Below, piece after piece: positions 22,481-34,817 of a stretch of DNA of 48,198 nt. Positions within the stretch are counted from its first letter, which is position 1. Every line of letters starts with the position of its first letter. Made by a program: the position numbers and the translations under genes. This DNA comes from Apostichopus californicus (lineage: Eukaryota > Echinodermata > Holothuroidea > Aspidochirotida > Stichopodidae). Location: assembly GCA_020650975.1 (NCBI GenBank), contig JAIPMN010001082.1, positions 1-48,198 of the forward strand, in the 5' to 3' direction. Under the pieces are notes generated by a model, which saw only the letters and a program-made list of their open reading frames with translations, was not told the origin of the DNA and ran no database searches.

Positions 22481-22975
22481 TGAAAGCTTAAACTGATGAC
22501 AAAGGAGTAACTTTTAGACTAAGCATTTAAACTTCTGCGAAGTGCTTCTAAAAGTGGCCTGTGACCATAAAATAAACAAAGGTGGGGAAGAGGGGGGGGG
22601 GGATGGGGTGGGAATAATTTCATTGGTTATGCCAGTTTGCTTTTACTAGTCAGGTAGCACAACATACGATGTTGATCCTACCCATGGGAAGTCTATAAAA
22701 GTGTCAGATCCATTTGCAGTTCATTTTAAGGTACAATGGCTGGTTTCAGGATTTGGTTTACCATGTGAATTGTTTGAAATCTACAATAAAAAGTTGAAAG
22801 ATGTTTGTATAAATTTTATATAGCAGTTGTAAAACACATGTAGCCTGAAATGTAGCGGTTTCCAGAAGCAGGACTTAAATACAAAATGTAATTTGCGAAT
22901 AGTTTGACAGTCTTGAGACCGAACAAAGTGTTAAACATGTCTGGTGCAGTTCTAATAGATTGAAACATGATGATT

Positions 22976-23364
22976 TTATGTTTCAGTGGCGGAGCGTCCA
23001 TACAGTCAGGGGGGGCGGATGCCCCCCCCTGACGGACTCAAATGGACTGCTGGCGCCCTTTTCAGCTCTTTACTACTTTTTACTTATTCTTGATTATTGA
23101 CTGTTTTATTGCTCTCTCATCTACTTATTGACATTTCTCACATTTTGTTGGTGTAATTTGGCGATGACACCTATTTATTCTGCAAATTAGCCAGGTCCGG
23201 AAAGGGTCATTTCCGGCGATCTAGGGAGTATCTTTACTCAAAAAATTTCTGTACGCTACGCGCCAACCAGTGGTGGCGCTCCGCTTAGATAGTGTCCAAA
23301 GCGCCCCTACAGACCATTCTCGCCCCCCCTGACCAATACCCCTAGCTCCGCCACTGTTATGTTT
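22976..23364. mobile_element. Non-autonomous hAT-type element (373 bp) with 8-bp target duplication
   Basis: The element proper is 22984-23356. It starts CAGTGGCGGAGC and ends GCTCCGCCACTG, a perfect 12-bp terminal inverted repeat, and a second matched block (GTCAGGGGGGGCG) lies further in on both ends. TTATGTTT occurs directly on both sides (22976-22983 and 23357-23364). An 8-bp duplication with CAGTGGCGG-type ends is characteristic of the hAT superfamily. There is no transposase; it is a MITE-like copy, and the perfect duplication suggests modest age. Confidence 0.92.
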
Positions 23365-25159
23365 GGATGTTCCGCCTTGTGGGCACGTGCATTTTATAGG
23401 TTAGACTGTTATATACTTTAACAAACTATGGTTTACAATGGTAGGACAAACAACTGTGGAGAAACTAAACTGCTTACTCACACTATTGATTATACAAAAC
23501 AGAGAAGTTCATCAGTGATTAATAAATTTTCAACATCCTAGACGGATCACGGAGCTGTGATCAAGAAGTATTTTTGAAAGATAGTGAAAATATCCTGAAT
23601 AATTGATGAGGGCTTTTGTTATGTTCATGTAACTAATTTCTAAGGTTTGGAACTTAGTTGCCGTAATTATTTCTATTTCCTCTGCATATTGAGGGGTAGA
23701 AGAGAGGTTACCTTGTAAACCTGTTACTTCTGTGTGAGAGCGGTACGTAAGTGCATGTATTGATTTAGCCTTGTAGGTGAGTACCATAATGTTAGGCTAC
23801 ACAGGCCTAGTCTATCGGCCTGAGGCTTATTCTTAGTGACTAGTCGTACAGAGATCCACAAATCTTGAATAGAACTGTAGTGTAGAGCTATAGACATTTC
23901 ATGTGGTGTATGAAGATTAAGCATATTTGGGTTGCGGGAATTCTCTGGTAGTGAAAAATTATTTCCGTAATCGTTTCCGATCATTTCCAGAGACAGAGGT
24001 TAAGCCCAGGGTATACAGCATGTACATTGCAGCAACTTAAACGAGCATGCAGTATGCCCACGTATAGTACTGCATACACGTTGTACTCCAGCTAGCTTGT
24101 CATATGTGCTGGCGGCCTTGAGGCAGAAAGCAAGCGCCTGTAGTGAACGAAGTACACGATACTGTACGTAACCATTAGTGGATATGTACTGTATGCACAT
24201 GTACAGCTAAAGTTAAGGATTTGCCCTCATTACGGAACATATCAAAATGTGATTTATTTCTTGTTTTTTCATAATATGAATGGAGGGCGCTACCTACAAG
24301 CTACTATAAAAAAAAATTGGGGGGGGGGGATTTTTATTTTAAAGAATAGGGCTTTTCCAAGTTGCGTTCGAAGTATCGAACACTTAGGGCAAACAAGCTA
24401 GTCTTCCGTTGGACAATCTGAGCAAGGTGTTAGGTTGTCCGACATTATTTTTGGACGATCTGATGACCCTTAAATTTGAACCCTGCGGATACTGCAAGAT
24501 TTCTTTGAAACCTGTAACCCATGTCAGTATTTGGAGGGGGGGGGGAGGGGTTGCAGGTGGATATGGGAAGGGGAGGATCTGGTAGCTTCTTCAGTTTGCC
24601 AAAGTCTACCGCAGTGACTATTCAGTAGTAATGCTTTAATTCATTTATATTGTCTACATTTCTCAAGTAGATTACTTATAGTTTATAAAATGGTTCTTAC
24701 AAATTCTGAATGATCAGAAGTAAGTTCATTATTCCTTACCAGTCAATATGTTTAACATCTGGCAACAGACAATAAAATGAGAAAAATATCTCATTGCCTG
24801 TGACCACTTTTGAATTTTCTAGCTTACACATGTGCGTGTGATGAAATGCCAGGATGCACTACCAGTTTAATATATTTTTTAGTAGCACTATAAATTAGTT
24901 TGGAAATATGAGTTATGCTAGTATTTCTATCGTGACCATGTCAGCTGCATCTTATGCAATGTATGTAATGATGAAATCAATCTACCCCGTTCACCGATAC
25001 CGTGTCGCTTTAAGGGATCTCTTAATTTTGTGTTACAGTTTGTCGAGTCATCTCTCAGCAAATCTGTTGTCACACCAGCTCAACTTTGTAACTTCAGTGC
25101 CAGATTTTTACATTTCTACAAACAGCGAGTAGAAATAATTTGTAAATGGAATATGTGAT

Positions 25160-25400
25160 TTATAATAATTGCAGCACATCGCAGCTTTATTTGCTATTTA
25201 TAGCCGCTCTGCTCGTCACAGGGAGCCTTTGACATTTACGCCCGTGTTTTATCAATGACAGCAAAACCGTAAACTCTGCTGTTACTATAGAGAGAGAAAA
25301 TTCACTCGGCTGATTTATGAATATTCGAGACCCTGAGAGCCTCTGAAGGAGACGGCCGTTTTCTTGACAATCTTAGGGGATACATTTTGCGAGACAAATC
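25160..25400. other. CpG-richer unique island
   Basis: The stretch includes TTTATTTGCTATTTATAGCC, CATTTACGCCCGTGTTTTA and GAAGGAGACGGCCG. It is non-repetitive, without a sustained frame, and distinct from its AT-rich flanks. It is a candidate regulatory element by composition only. Confidence 0.25.
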
Positions 25401-26214
25401 TTATCTGTTTCCAAAGTTGATGCATTGATTTTTAGTTCTGTCTCTCAGGATCAGAAAACTTGCATAAAAGGCTTCGTTGTTTAAGAGACAAGGAATAGTT
25501 GTAATACATTTGCTTAAAACTTTTGTGTAAAAGAGGTTCATTTATCCCCAGGGTTGCTTTTCCCTTCCTGAGAAGAACAATTGTCTGAGAATGATAGAGC
25601 TCCCCTATGGTCATCTCATTTGTCAAGTCTCATCGATGTATATAGACTCAGGTTTCTGTCCAGGATACATTTGTCTGGTCATTAGGTCTTACTTGCTAAC
25701 CTTTGTCTAACCTTCAAAGCCCACTTCTTTTCTCTTTTCATGGTCTTGTTACTCCCTTCAGAATAAGGATTAGTGACCCATTTACTGCTAAGTCCAAACA
25801 TGCTGTAAAATCATGGATTTTACAAGAGTTTTATTATTGGAGTTTTCAAAAGATTTGAGCAGTATTTAAGAATTATTTTCTCTGACATCTTTCATCCGTT
25901 TGACTCATCTGCCTGGTTTTATAGTTCCCTATTGGGATATATTTAAGAAACGAGAACATTAAGTGAAGTCAAGTGAGATTATGGATTAGGCCCTTTCTTT
26001 TCCAAACTACAGAAGAGGTTAGATCAACTGTAAAATATGAATGGCTGATTTTTTTTTCTTTCTTTCGTTGTTCTAACTTGTTTTGATGTTGGTAAATTTT
26101 CAAGATGAGTCAACGATAAAATCACATCAAAAGCTTTTCTCGCAAGCAGCCATATTTGAAGTAGGTGGACCATCCACTGATCTTATCAGTCTCAGTTCAT
26201 AAATGATCCCAGGA

Positions 26215-26655
26215 GATCACCTATTTATCCTTTCAGACTCGATGTAATGATGCTCAAATAGGTTCACCTCTTGATCCTGTCAGTCAGTTTAACATAGCTC
26301 ACATAGATATTAGAATCACCTACTGATCCTATCACATTCAGTTTAACAGTCTTCATAGGATCACCTCCCGATCCTGTCAGTCAGTTTAACATAGCTCACA
26401 TAGATATTAGAATCACCTACTGATCCTATCACATTCAGTTTAACAGTGTTCATAGGATCACCTCCCGATCCTGTCAGTCAGTTTAACAAAGCTCACATAG
26501 ATATTAGAATTACCTACTGATCCTGTCACACTCAATCTAACAGTGTTCATAGGATCACATCCTGATCCTGTCAGTCAATTTAACATTGCTCATATAGATA
26601 TTAGAATCACCTACTTATCCTATCGTACCCAAATTCACACAGGATCACTTCCTAA
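26215..26655 (+). repeat. 97-bp tandem repeat made of two related half-units
   Basis: CAGTCAGTTTAACATAGCTC and its variants start at 26281, 26378, 26475 and 26572, exactly 97 bases apart each time. Within a unit, two half-units of about 52 and 45 bases both begin GATCCT and both contain CAGTTTAACA, so the array is a dimer-based higher-order repeat. The edges are degenerate. Confidence 0.88.
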
Positions 26656-26934
26656 TCCAACCAAACACATTTGTAACAGTGTTTTGTACAGTATCACAGA
26701 CTGCACAACATGATGAACTCAGCTACTGAACCTTCCATACTCAGTTTAAGTGTTGTAAAAACAATGTCATACAAAGAGTCGGGGAGCACAGACATTATTA
26801 AACTAAACTAGTCCTTTTGTAGTGCCATCCATTTACCCTGTTTGCTTAAACATACTTCACACATTCCATCGGTGTGTGGTCTGTGAGCAATGGTTTTCTC
26901 ATTTCATCTCTACTCCCCTAAAAATAAAGTAACG

Positions 26935-27125
26935 ACTTTTCCCACCCTGGCATTTAGAATGTCTAGTTTGTGCATATTGAGACATTCCAGATGACAGTAT
27001 TTGTGGCTGGAAATGTTGAAAGAGCAGTTTTACATGAGATTAAAGTCGGCAGCAACTGATTATACGCCCATCACGCTGAATAAATGCCTGTCTTTGTCAA
27101 CTTGGCACTTACGTTAGGGGATTAC
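26935..27125. other. Unique island with candidate regulatory content
   Basis: The segment AAAGTCGGCAGCAACTGATT to CGCCCATCACGCTGAATAAA is GC-richer than its surroundings and not repetitive. An ACATTCCA motif nearby resembles a TEAD site. Both are weak signals. Confidence 0.2.
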
Positions 27126-27499
27126 ATCTGTGAAAAATATTAATAGATTTTGTAGTTTATATGTCGAGCTCCTCTGCAAATACCAAGTTGAAAGTTAACC
27201 TCACAAGGCTTAAGTGTAATATACCATGTAAAGAAGAAGAAAATATTTGACAAATTAAGAACTGAAGTTTGTGAATGTAATAATCTATTCTATTAGCTTT
27301 TGTATGTCTCTTTGTTTATGAGAGCAAGTAATCAAGTATACATCAACCGTGTGTTCTAAATGAATTGTTAAATGAATTCTACAATAATATTGACACGCTC
27401 TAACTCGGTGTTATGTGTCACCTCTATCCACTAGTCTGCTGCCCTCTCTGTAAACCTACTTTCGTTCTCGTTGTAACAGACATGTATGATCACAGGCTA

Positions 27500-28330
27500 A
27501 TTTGTTGCCCTATTAATGTTAGTTACTACTGGTCACGTCGTTACCACATTTTATTCATCAGTGAGCAGGTTTTAATGTTAGTTAGGACTGGTCATGATAT
27601 TACCACATTTTATGTATCAGTGAACTGTCATTAATGTTAGTACAGGTCACGATGTTACCACATTTTATGTATCAGTGAACTGTCATTAATGTTACTACAG
27701 GTCACGATGTTACCACATTTTATGTATCAGTGAACTGTCATTTAATGTTAGTTACTACAGGTCACGATGTTACCACATTTTATGTATCAGTGAACTGTCA
27801 TTAATGTTAGTTACTACAGGTCACGATGTTACCACATTTTATGTATCAGTGAACTGTCATTTAATGTTAGTTACTACAGGTCACGATGTTACCACATTTT
27901 ATGTATCAGTGAACTGTCATTAATGTTAGTTACTACAGGTCACGATGTTACCACATTTTATGTATCAGTGAACTGTCATTAATGTTAGTTACTACAGGTC
28001 ACGATGTTACCACATTTTATGTATCAGTGAACTGTCATTAATGTTAGTTACTACTGGTCACGATGTTACCATATTTTATGTATCAGTGAACTGTCATTAA
28101 TGTTAGTTACTACAAGTTATGTTGTTACCACATTTTATGTATCAGTGAACTGTCATTAATGTTAGTTACTACAGGTCACGGCATTACCACATTTTATACA
28201 TCAGTGAGCAGGTTTTAATGTTAGTTAGACTGGTCACGATGTTACCACATTTTATGTATCAGTGAACTGTCATTAATGTTAGTTACTACTGGTCACGTTG
28301 TTACCACATTTTATGTATCAGTGAACTGTT
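27500..28330 (+). repeat. 59-60-bp tandem repeat, about 14 copies
   Basis: Units read TTAATGTTAGTTACTACAGG, TCACGATGTTACCACATTTT and ATGTATCAGTGAACTGTCA. GGTCAC starts fall at 27645, 27700, 27760, 27819 and 27879. Middle units are nearly identical and the outer ones diverge (GAGCAGG for GAACTGT). Each unit holds an imperfect inverted motif GGTCACGATGTTACC. Confidence 0.92.
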
Positions 28331-31211
28331 GTAACCATTTAGAAAATAAGTTCAGGTAAGGTGTATGATTATTGTTGAAAATAGTTTGCTATTTCACTAC
28401 TCTTTCATGCAATATCTATTCATGACTATTATTCATCGGATATTAGAATTATGATGTTCATGTGATACATAATTTTATAGAGCTCATTTGTATTAATTAT
28501 GAATGGAATAAAACAACTAGATCTCTTCAGCTTTAACAAAAGAATAGGAAAAACAGTCGGCATGTCATGTAAGTGACTCCAGGGGTCCTTTAAAAAGTTG
28601 ACAGATTTCTTGTTAGTAATTTGTGCAAACCAAGGAAGGAGATAAAAACTTTGATATGTTTGTGTATGAAATTATCAATTCAAACATAATGAGGAAAAAC
28701 AAATTATTCTGAGCTAAATTGTTGCTGCTCTTACCTGACTCCACTTGACGTATTCACTTTCCCATCTACCTAAACTTCAGAAAGTACTACCATGTTAGCC
28801 CCCCCCCCCCACCCTATTGACCCATGGTTTGTAAATCTCTTTCATTGCTATGAGTCAAGTCACATGTGCTGTGGAATTGTCTAGTGTTAGTACATATATT
28901 TGACAGCCATGGTTTGACGATGAATAGCAGAGATGCTTGGATGTCACTGAATAGTGACTGGTCAGTGAAAAGTGACAGAATAGTGAATAGTGATTTGACT
29001 GGCCGGCTCTAAAAAAACCAACGAAAACCTACTTGCATATAAGCAAAATCATTTTTAGTGTCAACTGTTTGGAAGTTGAGTTATATATTAGCTGTTTCCA
29101 AGGCAATGAAATTGCCATGACAACCGTATTGTGATTTGTGAAGAGTGGAGCTATCAGTACGTTAAAGGTAACCTAGAGTTTGTTCAGATTGTATCATGTA
29201 TTTACCTGTCTCCTCGAACTACTGCACACTAAGTATCTTGAGAAACCATACTTAGTGATACATCAATATACCTTAAAAGGGGGGAGAGGGAAGGGAGGGA
29301 GGGAAGATGGGAGAGGACAAAATTGCATACAGAGAAATGACAGATATTCTTTGCATACCGAACTTAATTCTCTATTTGGAGAAACTACAGTATAATTTGA
29401 GAAACAAAGCAATAACACCAAAATTCAGAATTAATGTGTATATATAGCTTTATTTATCGTGCTGCTATATATTTACAAAATGGTAATCTGGATAATATTG
29501 TAGACAGCTGCACTTTTACCTTTTTTATATATTTTTGTTTTTGTTTTTGTACATTAACATTTTAAAATAATATTTTCTTACTACGTACTCACTTTTGATG
29601 TCCTGTTTATAAATATTTATTGGCAATAAATAATTGAAAAAAAAATGAAAAATGACAGCAAATGATGGGCTAAAGTGGGTTTTCTTGTCAGAATACAGTC
29701 GGCAATACTTCTATAAATGATGGATTGTGTTACAGCTGTGCTTGGAGTTCTTTCCACTCTCAACGAATTGTTTACGATCATGGAAAAAGATGTCTGTGAC
29801 ATGTGGAACTTTAGTATGAATTGTATGTACTGCCCTCGTTATCACCTTCTTTTTAATTCAATAAGTCAAGTGATCTGTCAAGCCTATAGATTTAAAGTAG
29901 CTGCCAGTTCCATTTTACGTTTTAAACATTAGTAAAATCACAGAACAGTACTGTCACCAGATTAACACTGTTACTTGTATGCTATGCCATATATAAACAA
30001 TACACAGTATTTTGTTTGGTCCAACTAGTAGCAGATAGTTGATAATTAAAGTAAACAACTTCCAATTAATTATTTTATGTTAAGTAGGTTAATCCTACTG
30101 ATGTATTCTACACCAGGTTTAATTTCATGTTGTGATGTTTACTTTATAACACAACAGGCTGCCTGTTTAAGTTAATTGTTGTGACATTAGTTGAGGTCTG
30201 CACTTTGCAAATTAACACTGCTGGCAACATTAATGAGCACCGCAGATAAAAAAATGTCTTAGAGGAACAATAATTCTATCATAATAAATTATCATAAACA
30301 TATATAAATGGTTTAAAGATCAGCTGACCCCCATGACTCAATCTCAGTAAAAATTTACCTTTAGTGTTAAAGTTACTTCTCTTGGCTTGAAAAAAAAGAA
30401 GCATCTACCAAGGGATTTTAAAAGTTTTATGTGTTTATACCCAAATTAACCATCGTTTAATATTACCCTGAACCAGATTTATAAATGATCTCACATCAGC
30501 TAAGAGAAATGTCTAAATCAGGGACAACTATCTTGAAAGGTTATGTTTATATTTCCTTCATTTGTAGTCATGATTGATTTATGAATGATTGGAAGGAGAG
30601 GTGGAGGGGGGGGGGGGATCTCTTGCTCGTATCCATATTTCTAGTTTAATGGTATAAAACCTGCTCTCTGAGGAATTTTTACCATTTTCTACATAAATTG
30701 TTACAAATATTTTTTAAGTATATAGTTTATAGTGAGGTCAAATACTACTTCGCTAATTAGTATTTATAGAATTGTATCACAAAATTTGTATTTGTTCTCT
30801 GGTATGATGATAATAGCAAAACCTTTGACATTTTGTCTTTTGAAAGAAGTCCTCATACTCTCATTTGATACACAATTTTCAAATATTATGAAACCTGTGT
30901 CGTCATCATCAATGTGTTGTTGTTATCAGTACTAGCTTGAATACCTTGCATACGGTGACTGCTCATGCATAACGTCACTCAATCCTATAGTTCTCCCAGG
31001 CTCTGATGATGTTGGCTTTTTGTCCTTTTGTTCCACTCGTGCATGGTTTCTGGTTGCTTTATACCGTCTTCTTCCCGCTACCGATATTGATGAAATATGA
31101 TACCTTTGACATTTCGTGGAAAAGTTTGCCATTCCCCGAGTAAATAGAGCATTCCAGTGGAAGCTTTCATTTCAACAGTTTCCATATATTCTCTTGTTTA
31201 ATATAAACCAT

Positions 31212-31300
31212 TTATTTTTTCTTGGTCTTGGTCTTCTTTTTCTCCTTCTTCATGATGGAAGTACGGTTTTTCGGTAATTTGATCTTCATACCACAGATAT
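31212..31300 (-). CDS. Possible terminal exon of a minus-strand gene (weak)
   Basis: Read on the minus strand, a possible acceptor TTTGCAG is followed by an 89-base open stretch encoding ICGMKIKLPKNRTSIMKKEK, then KKTKTKKK and a TAA stop. An AATAAA motif overlaps the stop. The lysine-rich tail could be a real C terminus, as in many nucleolar or translation proteins, but it may also be the translation of a purine tract. No upstream partner exon was found. I keep it as a low-confidence candidate. Confidence 0.2.
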
Positions 31301-32129
31301 CTGCAAAGGAATTAAGAATGTTGCATTCAAAGGACACCCGTGTTAAAACATGTAAGCTCATTAAATGCATAAATAATAATGGAAGATTCCTTTGCCTGCT
31401 TATAGAATGATATGGAGCATAGAATAATTCAGCTATGATCTCGAAAAGTATTACAATCTAGCAATTTATCAGCTTAGAGAGAAAAGTATGGCATGAATGA
31501 CACAAGGACCATATATAATGATTATGTTGAATAACAGTGCACACAGATTATGGTGCACTAGTTTTATATTATGATGATGTACAAACAATACATGACCATG
31601 AAGTATTAACTCTGCTATCATGCTAAAATAATCAATTTACATGTAACTTCTTGTGATGTAGCATCCTCAGGATGTGCATGTTCCATACGTTACAATCTTA
31701 CATTTGAAATTGTAAATCAGTGATGATGAAGTAACTTACTTAAATCTAACAGTATGAAACCCTTCGCGGTACAGACCCCGATTTAATTTAGTATTCACAT
31801 TTTGTGCAGCATTTTTTTTCAGTTTTAAAAACTTTATTTCATTTATTTATTTGTTTTCTCACAACATTCAGGTGATAATATTAAGCACATATAAAGTAAC
31901 AGAAATACAAAGAGTTGTGAAAGGAAGTGCTCTATAAAAAAACCTTTATGTCTAAACGAGTAGAGCACTCCCTATACTTAACAATGAAAAATATACAAAA
32001 ATATGTCTCTAAACAAGAAACAAACAAAACAAAGAGAACAAAAATAACCTGACCCTGTCCCTGACCCCACTCAAAACCTCCTGACCCCTGCCACAAATTC
32101 CCCACATTTCCCCAACCATAACTCCCAGC

Positions 32130-32157
32130 TAAAAACCCACCCACCCACCCACCCAAA
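32130..32157 (+). repeat. (CCCA)n simple repeat
   Basis: Five to six copies of CCCA follow a C-rich stretch. A minus-strand Gly/Trp-rich frame over it is an artefact. Confidence 0.8.
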
Positions 32158-33865
32158 GGACTGACAATAGCATATACTGCAGTGCGTACAAATTGCTATT
32201 TCTTTCCGTTTTGTAGCAATTTGCCCATTTTGCAGTAGCGACGCTTTTGTTATGGGATACCAGATAAGTTATTCGGTGTAGTCTGTAGATCATATTTGCA
32301 TATGAAAATATAAGTGCACATGTGATATTTTCACTTTACCCCTTCTGTCCCAACTATTAGAGCCATTTCTTTCCTGAACTCTTTTAACCAGACTAGGGAC
32401 ACTCAAATTGTTGATTGTGGTAGTCATGTGGAGACATGCTAGTTACATTGCTTTATACGTCCAAACCAAGATAAATAGGTTGCTTCTTACAGAGAGTGAG
32501 TTGATCATGTTTTCTTATTAATTTGCATTGTAAGAATTATTTGTGCCAGTTCAGTTGTAATGGAGAATTATTTTGAGTTCTAAATATGCAGTAACTATAC
32601 ATAGTGGTCATGCAATACCCTCTTACAACGGGAATCAATTATTCATAGTACCATAGCTTGCTCTATGACTAAAACCCATATATATCTTTATACAACACAT
32701 CCTTTTGTAGAATAACTGTATAAACTTAACCTGTCTAATGGTGAAGCCCAAATTTTAGAAGGAATAATATTTGCATTCATTTTAAATTTTTAATAGGAAA
32801 AAAAAAACCTTCAGTACTAGAAATGCAGCTCTTGCTTTCATACTGTTTAATAGATGCAGTTGAGATGTCTTATTGACCATATGGCAGCAACTTAATAATC
32901 AAGCATCAAATTATCACTTGTTTTTTTTTTACTTAAATCATTCATAGAAAAATCTTCCTTTTTCTGAAATAAAAATATAGGACATCTTAAAATGAAAGGT
33001 CATTTAGAAGCTTAATGTTGAACTTTGGTGATAATCGTCGCATTGACATTTCCAAACATATGTTAAAGAACATTATCAATATGAGTGACCTTGAACTATT
33101 ATCTTGTAAACTATGGCAGTGGCAGCAAGCGATATAATGATTCACAGACCATTTACTTCTCTCTCTCTATATTACAGGCTGCTTAATCTTCCTGAAACAG
33201 TATTTTGTAGGACGCTTTTATTTCTCCTCTTAACAATTTCAAGCTCTCTCTCATAGTAAAACTCAAGAAGCAGAATTGTAAAAAGAAAAAGAAAAAAAAA
33301 TTCTTGTTAATGTAACCAAGGTCTTTTGCATGATAAATTATGAGCTGTCATTGAAAACTCAATTAGTACTTACCAAATTTTTTGGAAATTTTGTACAGAT
33401 AATCTTGTTAGGCTTGGGAAGGAAATATTACTGCTCACTGTGAGGTGCAAGGCCAGTTTTCCTACATATGTGTGTGTGAAGTGGTCTTGAGTGGCGTTGA
33501 AGTAAAGTTCACTTTGGATTATAAATATGCCTCGATTCAGTAAATTTCAGTCTTTAATTTTATGCGTCGGTTTTTTTATGTAATCATAATGAAATATGGC
33601 AGTGTAGTCCCCTGTCAACAAATTGTTGAGCCAAAAGCAAATATCTGCCAGTATGTCATTATGTGGGGAAAGAGCTTCAAAAGGCGCCTTTATGAATGTA
33701 CCACCAAGTCCAACGTGGACCTAGGCCTATCGTGAGATTCCATGCCTCCAAAATTGAGTTATCATGGTCAAGCACATGGTTTGCACAGTACTGTATTTCA
33801 CACTAGCATCCCCTACAAAGAATGGCTAACTGCTGGATATCCCAGATTATACACGAGCACTCATC

Positions 33866-34235
33866 TCATCTGTCTTCTTCTTCTTGCCTAGAGGCAAGTA
33901 AGGCCTCCACAGAGCGTCTCCATTCGTCTCGGTCGGCAGCTGCGTTTCTGGCCTCATTCCAGGATTGCCAACCAGCCCTCTCTCTCTCTTTGTCCACTAT
34001 CTTGCGCCATGTTGTTTTTGGTCACCCTCTCTTTCTCCTGCCCTCTGGTGCCCAAGTCATGCTGATGTTGCTGTCGTTGTTTGGGTTTTTGACGCAATAT
34101 ATGCCCAATGAATTTCCATCTTCTTTTCTTAATTTCGATGCTTAGTGGTCCCATTTTTGCTCTCTTTAGAAGTTCCTTGGTGCTGACCCGTTCTTGCCAT
34201 CTTATCCGTAGCACTCTCCTGAGGCATTGTGCTCA
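33866..34235 (-). pseudogene. LINE reverse-transcriptase C terminus, frameshifted
   Basis: The minus strand reads QCLRRVLRIRWQERVSTKEL, then a KKRRWKFIGHILRQ segment. This is the conserved tail of non-LTR retrotransposon polymerase proteins (pattern LRIRWQDRV…RRLRWIGHVLRM). A frame change occurs near 33955; the reading resumes as SWNEARNAAADRDEWRRSVE and ends EEEDR-stop at 33866-33868, a standard LINE ending. An in-frame stop precedes QCLRRV, so only about 370 bases survive. It is a 5'-truncated, disabled copy of a different LINE lineage from the one at 5737. Both readable segments are seen directly; the family is from established pattern knowledge. Confidence 0.85.
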
Positions 34236-34427
34236 CGAGCACTGCATGTGTGTATATTCCTGAAGTCATTGGTGCAGTCTCATTCTGTGCTATGATTTCT
34301 ATAGTTGTGTAATGTATACACTTCTAGCATTTTACATTGAATTTGTGCAATTTTAACATTTTCGCTCGGTCCAGGATATTCGCTGTTACAGGCAATTTTA
34401 TTGCTACAATATCTGGTGCCGATAAAG

Positions 34428-34517
34428 TGCTCAGAGTTTGATCGGTTCCAAAATGGCCTCAGAGTTTGATCGGTTCCAAAATGGCCTCAGAGTTTGATTG
34501 GTCCCAAATTGGCCTCA
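34428..34517 (+). repeat. 28-bp tandem repeat, three copies
   Basis: GCCTCAGAGTTTGATCGG plus TTCCAAAATG occurs three times; the third copy carries several substitutions. Confidence 0.88.
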
Positions 34518-34694
34518 GCTGTCATATATATCAGGGCAATACTCAAATCACTCTTTTTAGGGCTAGACCTTTAATGTTTTAAGTCTTTTTTGTTAAGAGA
34601 AATGAAATTTGTATCTGCGAACGGAGCATACCCTGTATATATTAGCTCTGGTTAATTGAAGTTAGTGAAGATAGGAACAATCATTTATGTTTCT

Positions 34695-34817
34695 GTTTGC
34701 ATGGTGTGACAGTACAGCAAGTTTGTTTGTATTGTTTGGCAGTGCAGCAAGTTTGTTTGTATTGTATGACAGTGCAGTAAGTGTGTTTGTATGATGTGAC
34801 ACCGCAACAAGTGTGCA
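34695..34817 (+). repeat. About 30-bp tandem repeat, four degenerate copies
   Basis: Variants of GACAGTGCAGCAAGTTTGTT followed by TGTATTGT are repeated, the last being the most diverged. Confidence 0.75.

Noticed and set aside
27500-28330. CRISPR array
   Set aside because: Units are contiguous 59-60-bp satellites without unique spacers, and the DNA is animal nuclear.
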